Assembly (NCBI GenBank): GCA_963971535.1
Contig: OZ020599.1
Span: 97,261,120 to 97,325,119, forward strand
Reading direction: 5' to 3'
Origin: Notolepis coatsorum
Lineage: Eukaryota > Chordata > Actinopteri > Aulopiformes > Paralepididae
Length of the DNA stretch: 64,000 bases
Shown here: positions 11,655 to 22,233 of the stretch, piece after piece
Layout of the letters: each line of letters begins with the position of its first letter
How positions within the stretch are numbered: position 1 is the stretch's first letter
Notes under the pieces: generated by a model
Seen by the model: the letters and a program-made list of their open reading frames with translations, nothing else
Database searches by the model: none
Told to the model about the DNA's origin: nothing
Translations under genes and position numbers: made by a program

Positions 11655-12217
11655 CTCCCCCCCTCTCTCTCACTCGGTTGTATCAATCTCCTTACAATTG
11701 CAACTAGAATGGGTGCTCATTGTCTGTGGCATGCTATAGTGAGTCATGAATAAAGTCATCCCTCCAACGAATGAAGGACGTATGGCTTGTATATAAAATG
11801 TATATACGTTTTATGTTGTGTCTTGTATATAAAATACAATTTTCACTTTCTTTAGTATTTGTGTGCTCTCACTATCTTGTTGTTTAATGTTCTATACGTG
11901 AACATTTTCTGTAGGGCCCACTTGAAAAAGAGGTGGAAATATCAATGTGATTACTACGGAAGCCCTAAGAGGCCGTACATTCATACATTTTATTTGCTCC
12001 GTTTTCCCGTGATAACGAGTTAATTTAATTCGTTTTCTCGTGATAACGCGATCATTTTCTCGAGATCTCGAGAAAACGAAACGATAGTCTATATATTAAA
12101 TCACTGCAGGAAACATCATTCAGTGTCGCAATGTCAGAGGAGCAGGTAACCCTGCACTCGGTGCATCACAGTCACGAAAGGGGCTAAGCAGGAGGATATT
12201 GATCACCGCGTCACATC

Positions 12218-12682
12218 TTGTTTTTGGACTATGGTGATGTAATTTATAGGCATGCTGCGGCATCAACTCTTAAACCTCTGGATTCTGCATATCACTCAGC
12301 TCTCAGATTTATAACTGGTGACAGATATGATACTCACCATTGTGTCCTGTATGATAGGGTGGGTTGGCCTTCTCTTGCAGAAAGGCGCAACAAACACTGG
12401 TATTTATTTATTTTTAAAGCCCTTATTGGTAAACAACCTGTTTATATCTCCTCACTGTTAAATTGGAATATTGGAACCTATTCAACTCGATCGAATGACT
12501 GGATGGTTCTTAGGGTTCCTCAGATTTGTTCTGAGCTAGGGAAGTCAGCCTTTTCCTTTGATGCCTCTAACTCATGGAATGTCCTTCAACTCACGCTAAA
12601 ATTGGAGGTTCTCCCTTCCCTTGGAATGTTTAAATGTATGATTTCAGACCATTGTGTGACTACCTGTAACTGTTTTAGTTGA
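12218..12682 (+). pseudogene. LINE ORF2 C-terminal fragment
   Basis: About 154 codons match the end of fish LINE reverse transcriptases, with LDYGDVIY, SAYHSALRFITGD, VGWPSLAERR and the FDASNSWNVLQ block. It lacks every catalytic motif. A 3' UTR follows to about 12840, ending in AATAAAGGTTGAAATGAAAA. It lies inside the TIR element and probably inserted there, since an HTH-like scrap follows directly. Confidence 0.75.
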
Positions 12683-12841
12683 TATTTTAAAATGATTTTT
12701 AAACGTTTTTATTAATTTGTTTTACTCTGGTGTTTAAATGTCTGTGAATATTGTTTTTATTATGTACTGTACAATCGTCGTTTCTGTAAATGAGGGAAAC
12801 CTCAGATGCTTACGATTTTAAATAAAGGTTGAAATGAAAAT

Positions 12842-12916
12842 CTCTTCAATCAAGGACTGACACAGGCTGAAATAGCTTTATGCCTTGCTGTTACAGATAA
12901 TATATATACACATTAA
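12842..12916 (+). pseudogene. HTH-like transposase scrap
   Basis: A 24-codon frame ends in TAA and includes QGLTQAEIALCLAV. This pattern resembles the helix-turn-helix start of integrase- or transposase-type proteins. It sits between the two LINE fragments inside the TIR element, so it may be the element's own coding remnant. The stretch is too short for a firm family call. Confidence 0.35.
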
Positions 12917-13058
12917 TGTGCCTCAATGTGCAACCAAAGTAAGCTCTCAAAGAGCACCTGGCTACGGGAGGCTGCAACGCGAAACTGGCCCCCGTATGTC
13001 CAAACCCCTCCCACCCCCTCCTAATGTACAGTTTCCTCCCCATCGTACCTAGCATACC

Positions 13059-13330
13059 GTGCGGCAAAGGGAACTGCTCCCGCCTACCTCCGGTCAATGG
13101 TCTCTAACTACACACCCTCAAGACCCCTACGCTCTGCATCTTCTGGCCGTCTCAGACCTACTCCTATCCGAGCTCCGGGAGGGTCATCAAAGAGAAGTCG
13201 CCTATTCTCAGTCCTTGCCCCACAATGGTGGAATGAACTACCCCCACCCCAGTTAGGACAGCCGAAACACGTCCAATCTTTCGCCGTCGACTAAAGACGC
13301 ACTTCTTCAACCATTATCTGAATTAAAAAA
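13059..13330 (+). pseudogene. L2-type LINE ORF2 C-terminus
   Basis: The reading frame near 13097-13294 contains RPLRSASSGRL, SRLFSVLAPQWWNELP and a SF.VD terminal block, typical of the end of L2-type ORF2. Frame breaks occur upstream of 13059. The 3' UTR runs to about 13540, with GTCACTTTGGATAAAAGCGT, CAGCTAAATGACTAAATG and an AAATGT-type tail. Confidence 0.75.
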
Positions 13331-13770
13331 AAAAGAAAAAAAAATCTAACCCTAACTAACCGTACTGTCATGCACTTGTCCTAATAAATTAACCTACACT
13401 GTAGCACTCAACACTTTGATGAACATTGTTGCTCAGCTGATAGAGTTGTGCTCTTCCTGATGGCTTGTCGTACAGAACATAAGTCACTTTGGATAAAAGC
13501 GTCAGCTAAATGACTAAATGTAATTGTAAATGTATGTATATTTTCTGTTAGGATCTCTGTTTAACAGTACTGTATATTTGCATATCTTGTATGTCATGTC
13601 GCAAATGTAACAGTACTGTGTGTATACCTGTGTGTCATGTACCCCCCTGAAATAAATGAATCCGATTTAATTTGTTTTCTCGTGATAACGCAATAATTAT
13701 CGCGTTATCACGAGAAAACGGAGTAAATAAAATGTATGAATGTATGGCCTCTTAGGGCTTCCGTAGATTA

Positions 13771-14538
13771 CCCTGTTAAATAAAGGATAAAAAAAACCTT
13801 CTCAAGTCTCAAGGGCGTCTGCAAATCATTATGATTTCTCAAAACGCAACTGAGTGACTGAAACACTAGCTGGTTATGACTGAAACACTAGCTGGTTATT
13901 ATGACTGATTTCAATGGTGGAATCCATTTACTGCCCAGTTACTGGGAAAATTGTGAAAATATAGACACATTTTCAAACACACACAGATGCTACCAAATGC
14001 ATAATGTCCTCGGATAGGCTCCGCCTACCGTATACTTGAGTTCTTAAGTCTCAAGAATCTCAAGGTGTATCTTAGCCCTTCTAGAAGCTCGGTAATCCTA
14101 CTTTGAGTCTTTATAAGACTAATAAATCCAACTGTGAATGTCTTCTGTGTTCATTTCTCCATATATCCATGTTGAAGGCAGCTTCTAATGTTGCTGTTAA
14201 GGCAGCTGAAGCCTATACTGATCCCATGATACATTGGTTCGTCTGTCGATGAATCAGAGGCCATGTTGCTTGTTGCTGAGCAGATCGATATAGATATGGA
14301 TAATAGAGTAACATGACACTCACATCACCTCATTGGCTTCTTTAGTCTGACTGCATTCAATCCAACAACCCAAATAATGACTAGGATAACTTGAACATGA
14401 TACATGTTCAATGTGATACAACATGATACAATGTGTAAATTATCCTTTGTGCATAGTCTTGTAACATGATATATAATGTGTACAAATAATAATACTAATA
14501 ATAATACACAAATATATACAATTACTATATAAAAATTA
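13771..14538. other. No gene recognised
   Basis: A short duplication of ACTGAAACACTAGCTGGTTA lies near 13857-13899. Nothing else here can be supported as a gene or named repeat. Confidence 0.4.
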
Positions 14539-14975
14539 GGGCGGCTGGGTGGCACAGCTCGTCACCAATGCAAGAGACTCCGGTCTCGAATCCGGGTGTC
14601 AGCATTGCCTCCGGCTTGGGCCAGCCGTCATACTAACTCATTGGCAGAGTTAGAGGGTGGAAGTCGATGGGTGGGGATGTGACGTTGTGGACAGCGACTC
14701 CTACAGGTCGGTTGGGGGACACCTGCACAGCAGAGACAGGAAGTAGCGGGGGTAGTGTGAGCCTCCCATGCGTTACACCTCGCCAATGAGAGTCCGCACT
14801 GGCAGGTGAAAAGATGTGACAGGCTGCCTCCTCGTGTACCGGAGGGGACACGTGATGCAAGGCTTCTATCCTCGCTACAACCGACCAGTGGGGGCCTAGT
14901 CGAGCAACGTTCAAGACAGGGGAGGGGAGAATTGGAATAATAAAATAAGGAGAAAAAGTGGATAAAAAAAAAATA
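14539..14975 (+). mobile_element. tRNA-derived SINE
   Basis: The head GGGCGGCTGGGTGGCACAGC resembles a tRNA A-box region. GGTCTCGAATCCGGG is a B-box-like segment. The body (GAGAGTCCGCACTGGCAGGT, AGGCTGCCTCCTCGTGTACC) and tail (AAGGAGAAAAAGTGGATAAA with an A-run) recur without the head at 35786-35998. Confidence 0.75.
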
Positions 14976-15512
14976 TATATATAAAATTATATATATACTG
15001 TAGGCTATATATAGTATATTGATAATCTTTTATATAAACAATAAAGGTGCAACATTCTGGGATCCCTCCTTCCATTTGCCAATCTACCCAAGACAAGCAG
15101 GAGGGCCACTGATCTTGACTTTGACCTTGAGGGCCACTTATTTGGGCAAAACTATTGCAACTATGGCAAAACTAAGTTTCTGAACAAAGAAACGCAGGGA
15201 CTCATCTTGAAAAAAAGTAATTGTTCACAATTTGTGTTTGTGATAGTGTCTGACTACCTACCAAGACCTAGAAGAACAGATTCTAGCACTATTGTTCTAA
15301 TGTGTTTATGTATTTTGTATTTACAGTCATATAACTATTCATACCTTTATGTGACATCACTGCAGCATACATATTCTTAATAGCCCAGTTTGTCCTGAAA
15401 GCAAAGATGTATAAAACATGATAGCGCATTTTGTTGTGTCGAGGTTATACACACATTATTCCACAATTACACCATCAGGAGAACCAAAAATAGACCTCAG
15501 AGGGTAAATCTG

Positions 15513-15568
15513 TTTAACCCTTTCACTACCACACTACAGAAGGTTAACCTTTCACTACCACACTACAG
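15513..15568. mobile_element. TTAA-delimited palindromic repeat, left part
   Basis: TTTAACCCTTTCACTACCAC, then ACTACAGAAGGTTAACC, then a second unit ending TACCACACTACAG at 15556-15568. It continues at 16134 after a LINE insertion. Confidence 0.75.
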
Positions 15569-15598
15569 GATTGGCCATACACTCCGTAAACCATCCCG

Positions 15599-16412
<814 letters not shown>

Positions 16413-17278
16413 CTGACTGAAGGAGTCAGGGGGGACAGAGCGAATAGGCCGTGTGGCTCTCTGGCCCGGCTGTGTGACTTCACTGCCTCCGCCGGTGCCA
16501 CAGCGACAGTGGTCCCCCCGGGGGTCACAGCGAGAGGTGACACGTGCCTCTGCCACGCACGTAACCTGTCCACACACAGGAGCCAAATAGGCTGCGGACG
16601 AGGGGCCATGACTTCCTGCTCTTATTTTAAGAAGAGCTTCCACAAATAGGTTGCTCCCACAGAGACAAAATAATTGGCGTGACATCTTGGGGGCACTGCC
16701 ACGAGGAGCTGTCTAGCATTTTAATGCCAGCCCTCCACGGGACGAACCCGGCGATGCGAGCCAACGGCACATTCTCTGGACTCTCGTGTGTGTGTTGTCG
16801 GTGGAAATGTATACTTTTGCAGCGGAGCTTAGGGAATTGTACGGTTGTGGATGTGATACGTACAGTAGATATGGGATATAGTGACAAATACTGATTCTGA
16901 AAGGCAGTGCTTACAGTCATTTTCACAGAGTGTAATGTTTTCTGGCACTTCTTTGCAGATGGGCAAAATAGAGCTGTACTGGTTTTACATAATATCCCGG
17001 AGAAAAGATAAATGGAATGTTTATATTTCATATTTCTCTGTTTTTGTTCATCTGGCATAACAGAGCTTGTCTCCTCCCTCAGAAGTTCCCTCTACCCAAC
17101 CCTCCCCCCCCCCCCCAGTTTTATTGTTCCCCCCTCCCCTCTCCTGTGTACTGTGGGTCCCCTCCTGTGAATCTCTCTCTTCACTCACGATTTCAAGTTA
17201 TTATGTAATCCATACACCCTATTGGTATATACATATATATATAAAAGAGCTTTTTTTTTTTTAAATTTGTATCCCCAT
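16413..17278. other. No gene recognised
   Basis: Moderately GC-rich DNA with a poly(C) run at 17103-17116. Overlapping frames on both strands (16346-17058) match no family I recognise. Confidence 0.4.
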
Positions 17279-17434
17279 TTACCCCCCTTCAGTAGGCTGT
17301 CTTCCCTGTGTTTGTACTGGGGTGACAGTAACTCAGGAGGTAGAATGGTTGTCAGAAGGTTCCGGTTCGATTCGGACTCCTTGAGCAAGACACTTAACCT
17401 TAACTGCTCCCGGTGAGGAGGTCGGCACCTATAT
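17279..17434 (+). mobile_element. tRNA-like SINE, copy 1
   Basis: CTTCAGTAGGCTGTCTTCCC, then CTCAGGAGGTAGAATGG (A-box-like), GGTTCGATTCGG (B-box-like) and TTGAGCAAGACACTTAACC. It is homologous to 19222-19412 and to 63453-63565. Confidence 0.7.
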
Positions 17435-17883
17435 ATATAAGAGAAGTATATACAGTATATAAAAGAAGATATAAAAGAAGAGTCAACACATTTTATTTGA
17501 TTATAAAAAATGTAATGCTTGAAGATGCTCCAAGTGACATTCATTCAATCTTTATTTAATCTCGAGAGATCACTGCAAGCGAGCACCGACGTGACAGGAC
17601 GGGCACTGACGGAAGAGGGGCGATGTATATTTTAACACACAATATAAATATCTCTCCCTCTCAAACATGGAACGCCCCTCCTTTTTGTTACGAAGGAGAG
17701 CTCTCTATTTAACAAAAAGGCACTCATGTAGATATTGAATCATTCATGCAAACAATGGCACCACAACCACCTGAGTGCTCTGCAGATATGACAAATGTGA
17801 AATCAGGGTGTTTTCAGGGAAGTCAGTTATTTTATTTTACGGTGTTATTGATTTCTATTCAAGGATGGTACACAGGGGACGGG

Positions 17884-17903
17884 GACGGGGGGGGGGGGGG
17901 GGG
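17884..17903. repeat. Poly(G) run
   Basis: About 20 consecutive G residues between a GGGGAC repeat and unique sequence. There is no gene around it. Confidence 0.9.
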
Positions 17904-18059
17904 CTCGAGCAACCTAAGATCTTTAATGGGGAGGGAGGGGGGTTGGAGTTTGTGTTTATCTAATGTCCTCTCTCTCTTTCCTCTCTCCTTTCTTCTCTCA
18001 GTACAATCAAACATCATCCTACAGAGAATCTAAAATATAGATTTTCCCCACATATCCAT

Positions 18060-18227
<168 letters not shown>

Positions 18228-18830
18228 CAATTAAGGAATACAAAATGCTCTCCAGATGCATTTTGATCTGTTGTGGGCAGTTTGAGAGAGAGCCTATTAG
18301 TCCTGGAATGGGTTCTGAATATGTTAGGTGTTGCATAAAACAGCTTGTCAGTGACAGAATGGACCAATTTGATCTAGTACACAGCAGAGCCTGGCAGTTG
18401 ATAGCTAGGGTAGCAGCTTTTCCCCAGAGACTATCTGTTCACACTGGTAGCACATAAGAGAATGACAGTAAGGAAACAGAATTAGTTTCCCCCTCAGACT
18501 GAGGTCACAATACAACAGAGTTGAAATGTTCTAGTGTTATAAACCGTTTTATAATCATTGCTTTCTTTGTATGCACAATGCGTGTATCGAGAAACAAGCT
18601 AATGTTGCGTCGATAAGGCAGACTAGAAAACGGCACAGTGACAAGTGTACTTTTCATGAACCTGAGAGTGCTGAGGCCCCGAGATGCATCGTAATCTATG
18701 CAGGCTGACGTCCATTACCCAACTACTCTACAGTGGGACTAGTGAACCTGGACACGGGTCCATCTCTATGTCATCTTCCCCAAGCTAAGTAACGTTACTT
18801 CCCCACCATGTATATGCTTTTCGATATTAA
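18228..18830. other. No gene recognised
   Basis: Nothing supportable was seen. The frame at 18245-18457 resembles no family. Confidence 0.35.
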
Positions 18831-19016
18831 TTAACCCTTTCACTACCACACTACCAAAGGGTTAACCCTTTCACTGAGACAATACAGAATGTTAACCCTT
18901 TCACTGCCACATGACAAAGGGTTAACCCTTTCACAACCACACTACAGAAGGTTAACCCTTTCACTGCCACACCACCGACGGTTAACCTTCGATAGTGTGG
19001 TAGTGAAAGGGGTTAA
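18831..19016. mobile_element. TTAA-delimited palindromic repeat
   Basis: It begins TTAACCCTTTCACTACCAC and ends GTGGTAGTGAAAGGGGTTAA. The left arm has five ordered units separated by GGTTAAC. The right arm is one short unit after the CGACGGTTAAC centre. TTAA lies at both outer ends. Confidence 0.8.
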
Positions 19017-19221
19017 GCTGTGAACAAACACGCCACCGATTCAGTCCTCCCTTAACAGGTGGACTGGATTTATCCTAATACCAAGAAGAGTAGCCGGAAA
19101 ACAGCATTTTCTGTGCATTTTTCCAACGGCCCCTGATTGCTGTTGCCTCCCGTTAGCGGGCAAGCTTTTTATTGTAGTGTTATCATGATACGCTGACCCT
19201 GGGTCAGCAGCTTTTTTATCC

Positions 19222-19412
19222 TTCTTTCCCCCCTTCAGTAGGCTGTCTTCCCTGTGTTTGTACCGGGACCGTGACGGAGGTAGAAAGGTTATCTGGTAAT
19301 CAGAAAGTTCCCGGTTCGATTCTGACTCCTTGAGCGATACACTTAAGCCTTACCTGCTCCCGGTGAGCATGGGTTGGCACCTTGCATGGCTGCCTCCGCT
19401 GTCGGTGTGTGA
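19222..19412 (+). mobile_element. tRNA-like SINE, copy 2
   Basis: It shares CTTCAGTAGGCTGTCTTCCC, TCCCGGTTCGATTCTGACTC and the TGCTCCCGGTGAG block with copy 1. It extends further into GTCGGTGTGTGAATGTGTGA, common in this teleost repeat type. Confidence 0.7.
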
Positions 19413-19689
19413 ATGTGTGAGTACCTACCCTACACAGCCCACTGAGTGTTGCATGTTGAATCACAAACTACAGGCCGTCGAGTGCATGTTGGCCTGCCTG
19501 TTAGCGCTAACATAGCCCTATTAGCCCATAGCCCACCAAAAATGGCTCGCTTTTGTTTGCTGTGTGTCAAGAGTGGCCCCTTTCTTGAGCATGACGCTAG
19601 GTATTAAAAAGTCCCTAACCTGTTAAGCCTTAAAGGCTTTTCTTTATCATAAATCGATCAATAGAGACCGTATTAGATCCCCAATTATC
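19413..19689. other. No gene recognised
   Basis: No recognisable exon or repeat family. Confidence 0.35.
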
Positions 19690-19978
19690 ATATCATGGGG
19701 TATCATTGGAAAGCCACACTCATTGGCTACAACCCTGTGCAAAGATTTTCGAGATCGCCAAATGATTGATGGAGCTAGAGCCCCGGGAGTCAGGGGTGGT
19801 AATGTGTACTTTTGCGTACTTTGGGGCACGCCTCACATATCGGCATGTAACTCGAGAACCGCTGAACGAATTTTGTCAGCTGAAAGGGTAATCGACAGGC
19901 AACAAATAGGGCTTTAATTCTATACATATTGTATTAAAAGAAATGGACACCCGAGCCACTAGAGGTCGGCAAAGTAGC
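19690..19978 (+). repeat. Unidentified interspersed repeat, copy 3
   Basis: AAGCCACACTCATTGGCTAC and TTTTCGAGATCGCC match copy 1. GCACGCCTCACATATCGGCA and AGGGCTTTAATTC match the reverse complement of copy 2. It therefore joins the two halves of the family. Confidence 0.65.
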
Positions 19979-20034
19979 ATCGCGAATCGTCGACATGTGG
20001 GCCCTTGGTGTTATTCACCGGCACAGATGCAAAA

Positions 20035-20190
20035 ATAAATCATAATTTATATTCTCCTTTGCTTCATTACAATTTACTCAAGCCTAGTAACAGACACAAT
20101 ATTTCTGACACTGGAAATCCATGCCCCCAGGTCCCTAGATGTTCCTAGATACCAAGAACATGCAAATTGACCTTGCAGAAGTGGAGCAAT
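20035..20190 (-). mobile_element. hAT-type MITE fragment
   Basis: The reverse complement matches the interior of the 6189-6663 element (GCATGTTCTTGGTATCTA, CAGTGTCAGAAATATTGTG, TTACTAGGCTTGAGTAAATT). The termini are missing. Confidence 0.65.
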
Positions 20191-20689
20191 CTTCCATTTA
20201 CTTAGGCATGTACCTTTAGGCGAAATAGGGCTACAGCTTAAAAGAGGAACACACCAACTTTTTGGGAAATTTGCTTATTTGCCATCTACCCTGGAGTTAG
20301 ACAAGCAGATACATACCCTATTCTTCTCTGTGCATGCATTAGGCTTAGGGAACAGCCACACGTTAGCCTAGCTTAGCGTCATTCACTGGAAGTAGGTGTG
20401 CCAGTGTAGCCTAGTTCCCAACAGTCATGAAATACACTCCAAATACAACTCCAAAACGTTCCTGTAAACATGTTGTGACCTGTGTATTTACCATGTGGAG
20501 AATTATTATTATTTCTTTTTTACATTTTCGTTTTCTAAGCAGATATAGGCCTATACTCTGAAAAACTTTTGCCGAACCACTGCTGCCTGGGCGCAGTGAT
20601 TTCATCACCTCAAAAGCCCAGTTTTTCAAAAAGCAACAGGACTTCTATTTTATTTTATTAAAAAGAAAGCGTCCCCTTTCCCTGTTACC

Positions 20690-20795
20690 CTTTCAAGGGG
20701 ACCTTTTGCCCTCTCGCCAGGCCGACACTGAGAATAAGAATTTGTTCTTAATTGACTTGCCTGGTTAAATAAAGGTAAAAAAATTTAATAAAAAG
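20690..20795 (+). mobile_element. LINE 3' end
   Basis: GAATAAGAATTTGTTCTTAA, TTGACTTGCCTGGTTAAATA, AAGGTAAAAA is a widely known teleost non-LTR 3' end. Upstream coding sequence is not recognisable. Confidence 0.7.
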
Positions 20796-21373
20796 GTATA
20801 GTATTTATTGTGTATTTCCGCAGTGTGCGAAGGGCTTGCGTAAGTGTGACGCCATTAACCGAAGTGTGTACTAACCACCGCCATTTTGGCAAGTGTAGCC
20901 GCCAGTGTAGCCGCCCAGGGTCCGTCTACCTCTCTTCCCTGCAGCGCTGCCTCGGGACGCAATTGCAAATAAAGTTATTAAAAGTTCAGGTCGATTAAGG
21001 TCAACCTGTGACATTTACATGGTCTTCTATGTTGTAAGCAAATCTTAGGACCCTTGGGCCTGTGACGCCGATTCAAAACCTGCACATTCCTGAGAGAATG
21101 GACATTGTCCTTCAAGTCTCTGTGAAGGCTGCCTCTCGCTTCAATGTTATCACATCATCTGTGTCTACTCCTGGCTGATTCCCAGCTGTACATGTACCGC
21201 TACGCTTTGCTCGCTTCAAGCGAGTCTACTCCCTGACTCTACATAAAGAAAGCTGAATAGACTCTTTTAAAGGTTGTCCTCCACTTCACTGTCATCCACT
21301 CAGTTGCAGATGTGCAGCAGTGTCTCCACCTTCCTGGTGGGTTTACAAGGTGCTGTGGAGGCCTGTCCTCTGC
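20796..21373. other. No gene recognised
   Basis: Nothing supportable was seen in this stretch. Confidence 0.35.
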
Positions 21374-21453
21374 CTTTACATTTAGTCACGCTTTTTATCC
21401 AAAGTCACTTACAAGTTCTGTACGACAAGTCAGCAGGAAGGGTACAACTCTGG
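21374..21453 (-). mobile_element. L2-type LINE 3' tail
   Basis: TTTACATTTAGTCACGCTTT, TTATCCAAAGTCACTTACAA, GTTCTGTACGACAAGTCA is the complement of the 3' end seen at 10278, 13365 and 40890. Confidence 0.75.
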
Positions 21454-21536
21454 TAAGTAACATTGTTCATCAAATAGTGTCGAACTTGAGTGCACAGTAT
21501 AGACATATTAGCATAGTAGGTAGTAATATGTTTATG

Positions 21537-22233
21537 TTTATGTTTATTAAAGCATCCCCATTAGAGACACATGAAAGAGCCTCTAGTCTTCCAGGGGTCC
21601 TGGACAAAACAAATACAATACAAATGTACATAAAAAAATATGAATAAAAAATTAAAAATAAACACAAATAAAAGATTAATACAAATACCGGTATACAAAT
21701 TCACATTATAAAATCTAACATTCCAGTCAAACAAAAAAAAGATAAAATACACAGATAACAGTTACATACTTGACAAAACACAAATAAAAAATTAATACAA
21801 ATATACAAATTCACATTATAAAATATAACATTCCAGTCAAACAAAAAAAGGATAAAATACACAGATAACAGTTACATACTTGACATGTTTGCAAGATATC
21901 TCTTAATATTTGTTTTTAAAGTAATTTTATTATGTATTGTGGATGAGATGTTTTTCGGCAGAGCCTTCCAGAGTGCTATTGACCTATATATGCCGGTGAG
22001 TTTGAGAAAATTAGATTTTGGTGCTGATTTTGTTCTGATGTTACCAGAAGCGGCCCCTCTAGTGTTGTAACCATGTTCAGAAGTCATTTCTAACTGCTGA
22101 GCCAAGCTAGATGGCTTACCAGTGCTAATAATGTTCTGCAGTAGCATTAGAAGACTCATCGATACTTTATTTTCAACCATCAGCCATGCCAGATGTTCAT
22201 GCATAAAACCAATACTTGTCCTCCTGTATGAAT
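21537..22233 (-). mobile_element. LINE 3' fragment (same family as 6664-9149)
   Basis: It has a minus-strand ORF2 C-terminus followed leftwards by a 3' UTR. The 3' end, complement of ATTAAAGCATCCCCATTAGA and CCTCTAGTCTTCCAGGGGTC, parallels that of the 6664-9149 LINE. A 116-bp direct duplication occupies 21663-21885. The fragment stops at the DIRS-like element that begins at 22234. Confidence 0.75.
21872..22204 (-). pseudogene. LINE ORF2 C-terminus
   Basis: About 110 residues with EHGYNTRGAASGN and the YRSIALWKALPKNI block, which match the last part of L2/CR1-type ORF2. A second degenerate copy of the same region lies at 37260-37490. No catalytic motif is present. Confidence 0.7.

Larger units (their letters stand above)
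11954..13766. mobile_element. TIR DNA transposon remnant with nested LINEs
   Basis: The left end CTACGGAAGCCCTAAGAGGC is inverted at the right end (13747-13766). The match continues inward for about 100 bp through TTTTATTTRCTCCGTTTTC and CGTGATAACG blocks. ATTA flanks both ends (11950-11953 and 13767-13770). Inside are two LINE fragments and a short HTH-like coding scrap (12842-12913). I cannot name the superfamily from these ends alone. Confidence 0.75.
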
